A stretch of DNA of 37,037 nucleotides from assembly GCA_007117135.1 (NCBI GenBank), contig SKHB01000093.1:1-37037 (forward strand). Reading direction: 5' to 3'. Made by a program: the position numbers and the translations under genes. This DNA comes from Microbacteriaceae bacterium. GTDB taxonomy: Bacteria; Actinomycetota; Actinomycetes; Actinomycetales; Microbacteriaceae. Positions 15,712 through 23,055 of this stretch are shown here, one piece after another (the first letter of the stretch is position 1; each line of letters begins with the position of its first letter). The notes beneath the pieces are model-generated. The model saw only the letters and a list, made by a program, of their open reading frames with translations, was not told where the DNA came from and ran no database searches.

Positions 15712-18700
15712 ATGGCTACCAACACATCTTCCCCCCACTCCTTGTCTGTCGGCCCAGAGCAAGCACTTGCGCTTGCTGACGAATCTGTGGCTCAAGTTCG
15801 AGGTTGGCTGAATCGAGCGGCTGAACTGCACCGCAAAGGTGACCCGAGCTCTAAGCGCCTAGCTGACCTGTTGAAAGACCCCGATGGGCCCGCTTTCGCG
15901 CAAGGTTTTGTCGACCGAGTCCTTCGGCCAGAAGATGTCAGGGTGGCGGCAAGGAATCTTCGTGCCCTCGGGATGAATCCGCCGGCATTTTTGTCCTTCC
16001 CCCTGGCGACGCTGGTGAAACTGGGTGCGTTTTTCGCTCCGATTTTTCCGGGGATTGTTGTCCCCATTGCCCGTCGGGCGTTCAGGATGATCATTGGCCA
16101 CTTGATTATTGATGCCAAACCGGAGTCCCTTGGTCGCTCAATTGAAAAACTTCGTAAGCGTGGCGACACTCTGAACATTAATCTCCTCGGCGAAGCAGTC
16201 TTAGGTCACGAAGAAGCCGCAAAGCGGCTTCGCGGTGTGACGGCACTTGTCAGGCGGCCTGACGTCACTTACGTTTCGGTCAAGGTGTCGGCCGTCGTTG
16301 CACAGTTATCGATGTGGGCTTTTGAAGACAGTGTTCGGCGCGTTGTCTCTACACTTCTTCCCTTGTATCAGGAGGCGGCCAACCAATCCGAACCCACCTT
16401 CATTAACCTCGACATGGAGGAATATAAAGACCTCGAACTCACCGTTGAAGTGTTCACCCGGTTGATGAGCGACACTTCACTGATGAACTACCGCGGGGGC
16501 ATTGTCTTGCAAGCGTATTTGCCGGACGCCCTCCCCGCGATGGAACGTTTGCAAAATTTTGCCGCAAAGAGAGTGAAAAAAGGTGGCGCACCGGTAAAGG
16601 TGCGCATCGTGAAGGGCGCAAATCTTCCGATGGAACAGGTTGATGCTGCCATCCACGACTGGCCGTTGGCTGTCTGGCCCACAAAACAGGACTCAGACAC
16701 CCACTACAAGCGCGTCATCGAGTGGGCGATGACGCCGGAACGGGTGAAGTCCTTGCACCTCGGAATCGCCGGTCACAATCTGTTTGACCTTGCTTTTGCC
16801 CACCAGCTGAAGCTCACCCGAGGTATCACGGAGGGCGTTGAGGTAGAAATGTTGCTCGGTATGGCCCCTGACCAGGCTGATGCCGTTCGTGAGAGCGTCG
16901 GACCACTAGTGCTCTATACACCCGTGGTGGAAATGAGTGAGTTTGACGCCGCGGTGGGGTACCTGATTCGCCGGCTGGAAGAGAATGCCAGCTCCGACAA
17001 TTTCATGTCGGCTGTGTTTGACCTGTTCAGCTCGGATGAGGTGTTTGCCCGGGAAGAGCAACGATTCCGTTCCTCCCTGGAGGCCATCAATCTCGACCCG
17101 CCTGCAAGCCTGAGGACACAAGACCGATTGGGTGAGCAGTCGTCGGTGACGCTTGGTGACAGTTTTCACAACGAGCCCGACACGGACCCGTCGCTTTTGA
17201 CTACCCAAGACTGGTTGCAGAAACTGCGCAAACAGGCGGGGTCAAAAAAGGCGGAAAATCTTGGCCTCAAGACGTTGCGTCAGGGCGAAATCGCCGACAG
17301 CCTCGGGCCCATCGATGGACAGATTGCTGTGGATGACCTTGTCGCAAAGATGCGCACCGGTGGAGCAGCTTGGGCGAAGAAGTCAGCCCGGCAGAGGGCA
17401 GAAATCTTGTATTCGGTGGGGAACCAGTTGGCGGCATCCCGAGCAGACTTGCTGACAGTGATGATGCAGGAAGCGGGGAAAACTCTGGCCGAAGGTGACC
17501 CAGAGGTAAGCGAAGCTATCGACTTTGCCCGCTACTACGCCACCCAAGCCATGGAATGGGAAGCCGAACCAGATGTTGCTTTCCACCCAGCCCGCCTTAC
17601 CGTGGTGGCACCCCCGTGGAACTTCCCGGTCGCTATCCCGACTGGTTCGGTCACCGCGGCTCTCGCCGCGGGGAGTGCCGTCATCATTAAGCCTGCTCCC
17701 CAAGTCAGGCGCTGTGCCGCGGTGATGGTCGAGGCGCTGTGGGCAGCGGGTGTTCCCAAGAGTGCGCTGTGGTTGTCAGATGTGGCAGAGGGCGACTTGG
17801 GACGATCTCTCATGTCCCACCCCGGAGTTGACCGGGTGGTCCTGACTGGTGGTTTTGAGACTGCCAAACTGTTCCGCAGTTGGCGTGCTGACTTGCCGCT
17901 GATCGCAGAGACAAGTGGAAAGAACGCCCTGGTGATCACTCCGAGTGCCGACTTTGACTTGGCTGTTGCTGACCTGGCGAAGAGTGCTTTCGGTCACGCT
18001 GGCCAAAAGTGTTCAGCTGCGTCATTGGCGATTTTGGTGGGGTCGGTTGCCGACTCCGCCAGGTTCCGGCGCCAGCTGGTTGATGCGGTGACCAGCCTGA
18101 AAGTGGGATACCCGGATGACCCGGCGACGGTAATGGGGCCGGTCATAGAGCCGCCAGGAACAAAACTCAGAAGCGGTTTAGTGGAATTGTCTGCCGGAGA
18201 AACGTGGCTGTTGGAGCCAAAGCAGCTTGATGATTCAGGTCGACTATGGTCTCCGGGAATTCGGGATCGGGTGGAGCCCGGAAGCGAGTTCCACAAGACC
18301 GAGTACTTTGGTCCCGTCCTTGGCCTCATCCGGGCATCGAGTCTTGAAGAGGCTGTTCGAATTCAAAACGCGGTGGATTACGGCTTGACCGCGGGCATTC
18401 ACTCGTTTGACACCGAAGAGGTGGCTTACTGGGTGGACAACGTCGAGGCAGGAAACTTGTACGTCAACCGCGGAATCACCGGAGCAATTGTGAGGCGCCA
18501 GTCATTTGGGGGGTGGAAAAAGTCCGCTGTTGGTGCCACTGCGAAAGCTGGAGGGCCAAACTATGTCGCCGTTTTCGGCAGTTTTGAATCGAAGCTGCCC
18601 AGTGAGGTTGTGGTGGACGAGCCACGCCATGAGTGGCAGAAAAAGATAATCGACTCCGTTTCATCACTTGTCAGTGACGACGACATCACCTTCCTCCGCC

Positions 18701-19233
18701 GCGCCGCACACAACGACGACGGGGCGTGGCGAGAACACTTTGGTGTGGCAAAAGACGAATCGCAGGTGGGAGTGGAGCGAAACCTGTTCCGATACCGGCC
18801 TGGTGTCACCACTGTGCGGATTTCGCCGCAAACCCCTCTGGCCGAGGTAGCGCGAGTGTTGATGGTGGCCAGGCTTGTCAGGGCTCGTGTTCACCTGTCT
18901 GTCGCTGAAGCGCTGCCAGAAGCTTTGTTGAGCGCCATTAGTGACTCGGCGAGTGGGTGGGCGGTTGCTTCGGTTCATGTCGAGCGAGAGATGGATTTCG
19001 TTGCCCGAGTGAAGACGGCAGCCCCGTCCCGCATTCGCTTGCTCAACGGATCGCCTGAAGTTCTTCACGTCCATTTTGATGGGAGTCCTGAGGTTGCTAT
19101 TTGGGGCGGGCCTGTGACGGCGTCAGGTCGCGTCGAGGGGTTACCTTTTGTGATGGAGCAGGCAGTATCCATGACGGTCCACCGCTTTGGAACGCTCGAC
19201 CCCAGGTTTGTTGCGCTCGCAGATTCTCTATAG
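15712..19233 (+). CDS. putA: Bifunctional proline dehydrogenase / delta1-pyrroline-5-carboxylate dehydrogenase
   Basis: An enzyme of 1173 residues oxidising proline to glutamate in two steps. The FAD-binding proline dehydrogenase barrel spans roughly residues 60-460, with INLDMEEY, KVRIVKGANLPME and HNLFDLAFAH. The NAD-dependent aldehyde dehydrogenase spans about 540-980, with the oxyanion Asn in PPWNFP, Glu733 in ETSGKN and the nucleophile Cys767 in GQKCSA. About 190 further residues form a C-terminal extension, seen in some long PutA proteins, that lacks the catalytic motifs. There is no N-terminal DNA-binding domain, so it is not a self-repressing trifunctional PutA. The convergent Lrp-type gene overlaps its last six bases, and the ornithine aminotransferase nearby would feed its second domain. 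Confidence 0.96.
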   Translation: MATNTSSPHSLSVGPEQALALADESVAQVRGWLNRAAELHRKGDPSSKRLADLLKDPDGPAFAQGFVDRVLRPEDVRVAARNLRALGMNPPAFLSFPLATLVKLGAFFAPIFPGIVVPIARRAFRMIIGHLIIDAKPESLGRSIEKLRKRGDTLNINLLGEAVLGHEEAAKRLRGVTALVRRPDVTYVSVKVSAVVAQLSMWAFEDSVRRVVSTLLPLYQEAANQSEPTFINLDMEEYKDLELTVEVFTRLMSDTSLMNYRGGIVLQAYLPDALPAMERLQNFAAKRVKKGGAPVKVRIVKGANLPMEQVDAAIHDWPLAVWPTKQDSDTHYKRVIEWAMTPERVKSLHLGIAGHNLFDLAFAHQLKLTRGITEGVEVEMLLGMAPDQADAVRESVGPLVLYTPVVEMSEFDAAVGYLIRRLEENASSDNFMSAVFDLFSSDEVFAREEQRFRSSLEAINLDPPASLRTQDRLGEQSSVTLGDSFHNEPDTDPSLLTTQDWLQKLRKQAGSKKAENLGLKTLRQGEIADSLGPIDGQIAVDDLVAKMRTGGAAWAKKSARQRAEILYSVGNQLAASRADLLTVMMQEAGKTLAEGDPEVSEAIDFARYYATQAMEWEAEPDVAFHPARLTVVAPPWNFPVAIPTGSVTAALAAGSAVIIKPAPQVRRCAAVMVEALWAAGVPKSALWLSDVAEGDLGRSLMSHPGVDRVVLTGGFETAKLFRSWRADLPLIAETSGKNALVITPSADFDLAVADLAKSAFGHAGQKCSAASLAILVGSVADSARFRRQLVDAVTSLKVGYPDDPATVMGPVIEPPGTKLRSGLVELSAGETWLLEPKQLDDSGRLWSPGIRDRVEPGSEFHKTEYFGPVLGLIRASSLEEAVRIQNAVDYGLTAGIHSFDTEEVAYWVDNVEAGNLYVNRGITGAIVRRQSFGGWKKSAVGATAKAGGPNYVAVFGSFESKLPSEVVVDEPRHEWQKKIIDSVSSLVSDDDITFLRRAAHNDDGAWREHFGVAKDESQVGVERNLFRYRPGVTTVRISPQTPLAEVARVLMVARLVRARVHLSVAEALPEALLSAISDSASGWAVASVHVEREMDFVARVKTAAPSRIRLLNGSPEVLHVHFDGSPEVAIWGGPVTASGRVEGLPFVMEQAVSMTVHRFGTLDPRFVALADSL

Positions 19234-19665
19234 TCGAGGCCTATCAATCAGCTGTGACAGGACGATAGAACTTTTGGTGTGATTGACATTTGGCGCAAGC
19301 CTGACCCGTTCGAGGGCGTCTTCGAGTGCCCGGATGTCTGTTGCCCGCATGTAGGCAACGGCGTCAGCGTCCCCGCTGACAGTTCCCGCCTGGACGACTT
19401 CGGGAACCGCTGACAGGATGCGCTTTAAGTCTTTTGGCGCCACGGTTCCGCGACAGAAGAGTTCGACGTATGCTTCAACGGCGAGACCATCGACTGCTGG
19501 GTCGACTTCGACGGTGAAACCGCGGATGATGCCATCTCGAACCAGTTTGTCGACACGTCTTTTTACTGCTGAAGCTGACAGGCCAACGGCGACGCCGATG
19601 TCTGCGAAAGCAGCCCGGGAGTTTTCTCGCAGCCGGCCAATGATTCGAACATCGATCTCATCCAT
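19228..19665 (-). CDS. Lrp/AsnC-family transcriptional regulator
   Basis: A 145-residue regulator. The N-terminal helix-turn-helix covers about residues 1-50 (DEIDVRIIGRLRENSRAA, then LSASAVKRRVDKL). The C-terminal ligand-binding RAM domain has the GxxDAVAYM motif near residue 95. Lrp-type proteins sense amino acids and often control neighbouring catabolic genes. Lying between putA and the divergent ddaH-rocD pair, it is a good candidate for sensing arginine, ornithine or proline and controlling one or both. ATG 19665 was chosen because TATTCT ends seven bases upstream and the HTH begins at once; the frame extends to 19686. A similar order of regulator, DDAH-like gene and rocD occurs in mycobacteria (from memory). 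Confidence 0.88.
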   Translation of the reverse strand: MDEIDVRIIGRLRENSRAAFADIGVAVGLSASAVKRRVDKLVRDGIIRGFTVEVDPAVDGLAVEAYVELFCRGTVAPKDLKRILSAVPEVVQAGTVSGDADAVAYMRATDIRALEDALERVRLAPNVNHTKSSIVLSQLIDRPRL

Positions 19666-19672
19666 GCACACC

Positions 19673-19678
19673 AGAATA
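19673..19678 (-). promoter_or_regulatory. -10 hexamer TATTCT for the Lrp-type regulator
   Basis: TATTCT on the complement is followed by seven bases and then ATG 19665. There is no Shine-Dalgarno. The dyads at 19679-19696 are directly upstream, suiting autoregulation. Confidence 0.4.
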
Positions 19679-19735
19679 CGCAACAATCATGCGTTGATGC
19701 GAATGAATCCGCGGGAAAAGTGCGTAGTTATTCAT
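19679..19735. promoter_or_regulatory. Candidate Lrp-type operator region
   Basis: The divergent gap between the regulator and ddaH holds two interrupted dyads. CAAC (19681-19684) and GTTG (19693-19696) form the first. ATGAAT (19703-19708) and ATTCAT (19730-19735) form the second, with centres about two to three helical turns apart. Lrp-family proteins bind such loose, phased AT-leaning dyads. CATAAT (19733-19738) and GACACT (19758-19763) are alternative weak -10 candidates for ddaH. Assignment to this regulator is inference. Confidence 0.35.
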
Positions 19736-19769
19736 AATGTGGTGGCATCGTGCGTGCGACACTGTCTTC

Positions 19770-20621
19770 ATGACAACAGTGATTCCCCACACTTCTGAGG
19801 TGTCCACCGCCGCATCAACCCGTTTGAGCTCGCCTAAAACGGTGCTGATGTGTCAACCGGAGCATTTCCGGGTGTCCTATCGAATCAATCCGTGGATGCA
19901 TCCCGAGAACCCCACCGACACACCTAAAGCGCTCGCGCAGTGGACCACACTGTTGGAGACATACCAGCAGTTGGGCATCACAGTTCACCTCATTGACCCT
20001 GTCGAGGGCCTGCCTGACATGGTGTACGCGGCAAACGGGGGCTTTGTTGTCGATGGCATCGCATACAGTGCAAAGTTTCGCCACAGCGAACGAGGTCCAG
20101 AAGCTGACCACTACGCGAACTGGTTTGCCGACTACGGCTTCGCCTCAGTGGACGCCACAGAGGTCAACGAAGGCGAAGGCGATTTTTTGCCGGTCGGAGA
20201 AATCATCCTCGCTGCTCACGGCTTCCGAAGTGACCAGGGTTCTCACAAAGAACTCGAAACAGTGTTTGGCAAAGAGGTGGTGTCCCTCAAACTTGTTCGA
20301 CCAGATTTTTACCACCTCGACACCGCGCTTGCCGTCTTGGATGACGAAACAATCAGCTACCTGCCCAGCGCATTCGATCAGCAGTCGCAAAAGGTTCTGG
20401 CTGACCTTTACCCCGACGCGATCATCGCTGAGGAGAAAGACGCGGCGTGGTTGGGTTTGAACCTGTTTAGTAACGGCGCCCAGGTGGTGATGGCCACCCA
20501 AGCAACAGGCCTCGCGAACAGCATCCGAGCCCGGGGCTTTGAAGTGTTTCGCGTGGACATGTCCGAGCTGCTCCTGGGTGGGGGCGGCGTGAAGTGCTGC
20601 ACATTGGAACTTCGCCCATGA
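19770..20621 (+). CDS. Amidinotransferase-fold guanidino hydrolase, ArgZ/DDAH-like (candidate arginine dihydrolase)
   Basis: A 283-residue protein of the guanidino-group-modifying superfamily, usually annotated as dimethylarginine dimethylaminohydrolase. Its motifs resemble the catalytic module of cyanobacterial arginine dihydrolase ArgZ/AgrE (compared from memory): RINPWM with Asn40, LPDMVYAANGG with Asn89, EGEGD with Asp138, GFRSxxxSH, FYHLDT with His182, and a C-terminal GGGVKCCTLEL with candidate nucleophile Cys276. Arginine dihydrolase converts arginine to ornithine, CO2 and two ammonia. The adjacent gene, coupled by ATGA, is ornithine aminotransferase, so production of ornithine would make sense. 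A deiminase or DDAH activity (citrulline product) is the alternative. The start ATG 19770 has no Shine-Dalgarno; GACACT ends six bases upstream. Confidence 0.85.
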   Translation: MTTVIPHTSEVSTAASTRLSSPKTVLMCQPEHFRVSYRINPWMHPENPTDTPKALAQWTTLLETYQQLGITVHLIDPVEGLPDMVYAANGGFVVDGIAYSAKFRHSERGPEADHYANWFADYGFASVDATEVNEGEGDFLPVGEIILAAHGFRSDQGSHKELETVFGKEVVSLKLVRPDFYHLDTALAVLDDETISYLPSAFDQQSQKVLADLYPDAIIAEEKDAAWLGLNLFSNGAQVVMATQATGLANSIRARGFEVFRVDMSELLLGGGGVKCCTLELRP

Positions 20622-21838
20622 CAACCCTCACCGAGACATACATCGAGCGGGAAGCCAACGTCCTTGCACACAACTATCACCCGCTGGGCGTGGTGGCATC
20701 GCGGGCGAGGGGTGCTTTCGTCTATGACGTGTCAGGCCGCCCCTACCTGGATTGCTTGTCTGCATATTCATCGTTGAACTTTGGCCACGGCCATCCCACA
20801 CTCCGCCGGGCTCTTAGGCGCCAACTTGGTCGACTGGCGTTAACGTCTCGAGCTATTCACCACGACCAGTTGGCGGACTTCGCCACAGAACTTAGCGCTC
20901 TTGTTGGGGGTGAGATGGTCCTGCCGATGAATTCGGGCGCCGAAGCTGTGGAGACGGCGCTGAAGGTCGCGAGGGCGTGGGGCTACCGAGTAAAAGGTGT
21001 TCCCGACAACCGGGCGACCATCATTGTGGCGGACAATAATTTTCACGGCAGGACTCTCGGCATTGTCAGTTTTTCTACTGACGACAGCGCCCGAAAAGAT
21101 TTCGGCCCGTTTCTTCCCGGCTTCGTTAGCGTGCCCTACGGGGATGCTGAGGCGCTGGAAGCCGCAATTGATGACACCACCGTGGCGGTGATGGTGGAGC
21201 CGATTCAGGGAGAGGCGGGCATTATTGTTCCCCCAAGCGGCTACTTGAAGCGAGTCAGGGAGGTGACCGCCACAAAGAACGTCTTGTTCATTGCCGATGA
21301 GATTCAGTCTGGGCTTGGTCGAACGGGCGCCACTTTGCAGTTGCATAACGAAGGGGTTCACGCCGACTTGGTGATCTTGGGTAAAGCATTGGGGGGTGGC
21401 CTGTTGCCCGTGAGTGCAGTTGTTGGTCGCGCCGACGTGTTGAGGGTAATTCAGCCCGGCCAGCACGGCTCCACCTTTGGGGGTAATCCGCTGGCAGCCG
21501 CGGTCGGGTTGGCTGTGGTGAGACTCTTGGCCCCGGGGACACTGCAACGCCGAGCCAGAGAGCTGGGCGACCATCTTCATCGACGTCTTTCGGGCATGTC
21601 GCTGCTGGGCGTGGTCGGTTTTCGTGGCGTGGGTCTGTGGGCGGGGGTGGATGTTGATCCCTCTCTGGCGACGGGTCGCCAGGTGGCAGAGAAGCTGGTG
21701 GAGCGGGGCGTGTTAACGAAAGACACACACGGGTCAACGCTTCGGTTTGCGCCGCCGCTTATTGCAACACCCGGCCACATTCATTTTGCGATGGACCAAC
21801 TGGAGGATTCCCTCCGATCTTTATCCGCCGGTCGGTGA
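20618..21838 (+). CDS. rocD: Ornithine--oxo-acid aminotransferase
   Basis: A 406-residue class-III PLP aminotransferase. Asp227 in IADEIQSGLGRTG contacts the PLP ring nitrogen, and Lys256 in ILGKALGGG is the Schiff-base lysine. The N-terminal block HNYHPLGVVASRARGAFVYD and the long motif around DNNFHGRT are characteristic of ornithine aminotransferase rather than acetylornithine aminotransferase. It transfers the delta-amino group of ornithine to 2-oxoglutarate, giving glutamate semialdehyde, which cyclises to the PutA second-domain substrate. Its ATG overlaps the upstream TGA as ATGA, so the pair is translationally coupled. An open-frame start at 20594 lies inside the upstream gene and is not favoured. 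Confidence 0.95.
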   Translation: MTTLTETYIEREANVLAHNYHPLGVVASRARGAFVYDVSGRPYLDCLSAYSSLNFGHGHPTLRRALRRQLGRLALTSRAIHHDQLADFATELSALVGGEMVLPMNSGAEAVETALKVARAWGYRVKGVPDNRATIIVADNNFHGRTLGIVSFSTDDSARKDFGPFLPGFVSVPYGDAEALEAAIDDTTVAVMVEPIQGEAGIIVPPSGYLKRVREVTATKNVLFIADEIQSGLGRTGATLQLHNEGVHADLVILGKALGGGLLPVSAVVGRADVLRVIQPGQHGSTFGGNPLAAAVGLAVVRLLAPGTLQRRARELGDHLHRRLSGMSLLGVVGFRGVGLWAGVDVDPSLATGRQVAEKLVERGVLTKDTHGSTLRFAPPLIATPGHIHFAMDQLEDSLRSLSAGR

Positions 21839-21860
21839 CCAGCTCGATTTGTCTCTCGAC

Positions 21861-21879
21861 TAATGTTAGGCTAACCTTA
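21861..21879 (+). promoter_or_regulatory. DtxR/IdeR-type iron box overlapping the -10 of the iron operon
   Basis: The 13-base core GTTAGGCTAACCT (21865-21877) matches the IdeR iron-box consensus exactly as I recall it. TAGGCT (21867-21872) at its centre is also the commonest -10 hexamer in this window, so a bound iron-loaded repressor would cover the polymerase site. A second degenerate dyad, TAGGTA/AACCTA (21882-21893), follows directly. The predicted transcription start is near 21879, leaving a leader of about 56 bases with the Shine-Dalgarno GGAGA before the ATG. Confidence 0.8.
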
Positions 21880-21881
21880 CA

Positions 21882-21893
21882 TAGGTAAACCTA
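21882..21893 (+). promoter_or_regulatory. Second, degenerate iron-box-like dyad
   Basis: TAGGTA and AACCTA form a near-palindrome (five of six arm positions) immediately downstream of the main iron box. It could extend repressor binding over the start site. It is weaker than the first box. Confidence 0.4.
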
Positions 21894-21934
21894 ACCTCAT
21901 GGGATAAACGCATCCACCGATAACTGGAGAATTA

Positions 21935-23020
21935 ATGCCCCGTCTGTTGACCAGACCACTTCTCGCTCTCGCGACCGCCAGCGCCATGGCTCTTGCCGGT
22001 TGTGTGGGAACCGATCAGTCCGCACCGACCCCGGCCCCACCACCCGAAGAGGGATCTGCTGAAGCCGTGGAGGGCACCCCCGAATCTGACAACTTCCTTA
22101 TTGTGTACTCGGGGCGCAATGAAGCACTCGTCCAGCCCCTCATCGACATTTTTACCGAACAAACAGGCATCGACGTCGAGGTTCGCTATGGAAACACGGG
22201 TGAAATGGCTGCTCTTCTTCTTGAAGAAGGCGATGCCACCCAAGCAGGTGTCTTCCTATCCCAAGACGCCGGTGCTCTGGGAGCACTCAGCAAAGCGGGC
22301 CTTTTTGTGACTCTCCCCGAAGACATTGCTGGGGTAGTACCGCAGGGGTTCACCTCCAGTGATGGTTCGTGGGTGGGAGTGACTGGGCGAGCCAGAGTTC
22401 TCGTCTACGACTCCACGCAATTGTCTGAAGACGACCTTCCGAAAACCTCCGATGAGATTGTTGGCCCCCAGTGGTCGGGCCAAGTCGGATTGGCTCCCGG
22501 TAACGCAAGTTTTCAGTCCGCCGTCACTGCCTACCGAGTCATGGAGGGTGAAGGTGCTGCCGAAAGCTGGTTGACCGCCCTAAAAATTAACGACGTTCAA
22601 GAGTTTGAAAACAACGGCGCAATTATGGAAGCGGTTGAATCAGGCCAGCTTGCGATCGGTCTCACCAACCATTACTACTGGTATCGGATGGTGGCGGAAC
22701 GCGGAATAGAAAACGTTACCTCCCGGCTTTTCTTCCCGGAACCAGGTGACCCGTCATCCATCGTGAATGTCACGGGTGTGGGAATTTTGAGCCCCGCCCA
22801 ACTCGACCAAGACGCCTACGACTTTGTTCGGTTCATGGTGTCAGCCGAAGCCCAAAACTACTTCGTCCAAGAAACCTCTGAATATCCTGTCGTGCCCGGT
22901 ATTGCAGTCCCCGAAGGCCTCCCCAGCCTGGAAAGCTTGCTTAGCCCCACCCTCGACCTCTCCGACCTGGACGACCTCAAGGCGACAGTAGAGCTCCTCG
23001 AGCGAGTCGGCTTGCTCTAA
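21935..23020 (+). CDS. Iron(III) ABC transporter substrate-binding lipoprotein (FbpA/FutA/AfuA-like)
   Basis: A 361-residue lipoprotein. The signal peptide ends in the lipobox LAGC with Cys23 as the lipidated residue, followed by a Pro/Glu-rich linker to about residue 48. The mature part begins FLIVYSGRNEALVQPLI, the typical opening of ferric-iron-binding class-II periplasmic proteins. A tyrosine-rich NHYYWYRM segment near residue 247 is in the region where this family provides Tyr ligands to Fe3+. It would hold iron outside the membrane and deliver it to the permease encoded next. The iron box upstream and the Shine-Dalgarno GGAGA support an iron-repressed first gene of a three-gene operon. 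Confidence 0.93.
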   Translation: MPRLLTRPLLALATASAMALAGCVGTDQSAPTPAPPPEEGSAEAVEGTPESDNFLIVYSGRNEALVQPLIDIFTEQTGIDVEVRYGNTGEMAALLLEEGDATQAGVFLSQDAGALGALSKAGLFVTLPEDIAGVVPQGFTSSDGSWVGVTGRARVLVYDSTQLSEDDLPKTSDEIVGPQWSGQVGLAPGNASFQSAVTAYRVMEGEGAAESWLTALKINDVQEFENNGAIMEAVESGQLAIGLTNHYYWYRMVAERGIENVTSRLFFPEPGDPSSIVNVTGVGILSPAQLDQDAYDFVRFMVSAEAQNYFVQETSEYPVVPGIAVPEGLPSLESLLSPTLDLSDLDDLKATVELLERVGLL

Positions 23021-23055
23021 CGTGGAGGGGTCGTACCCCGAGGGAAAGAGTTGAT

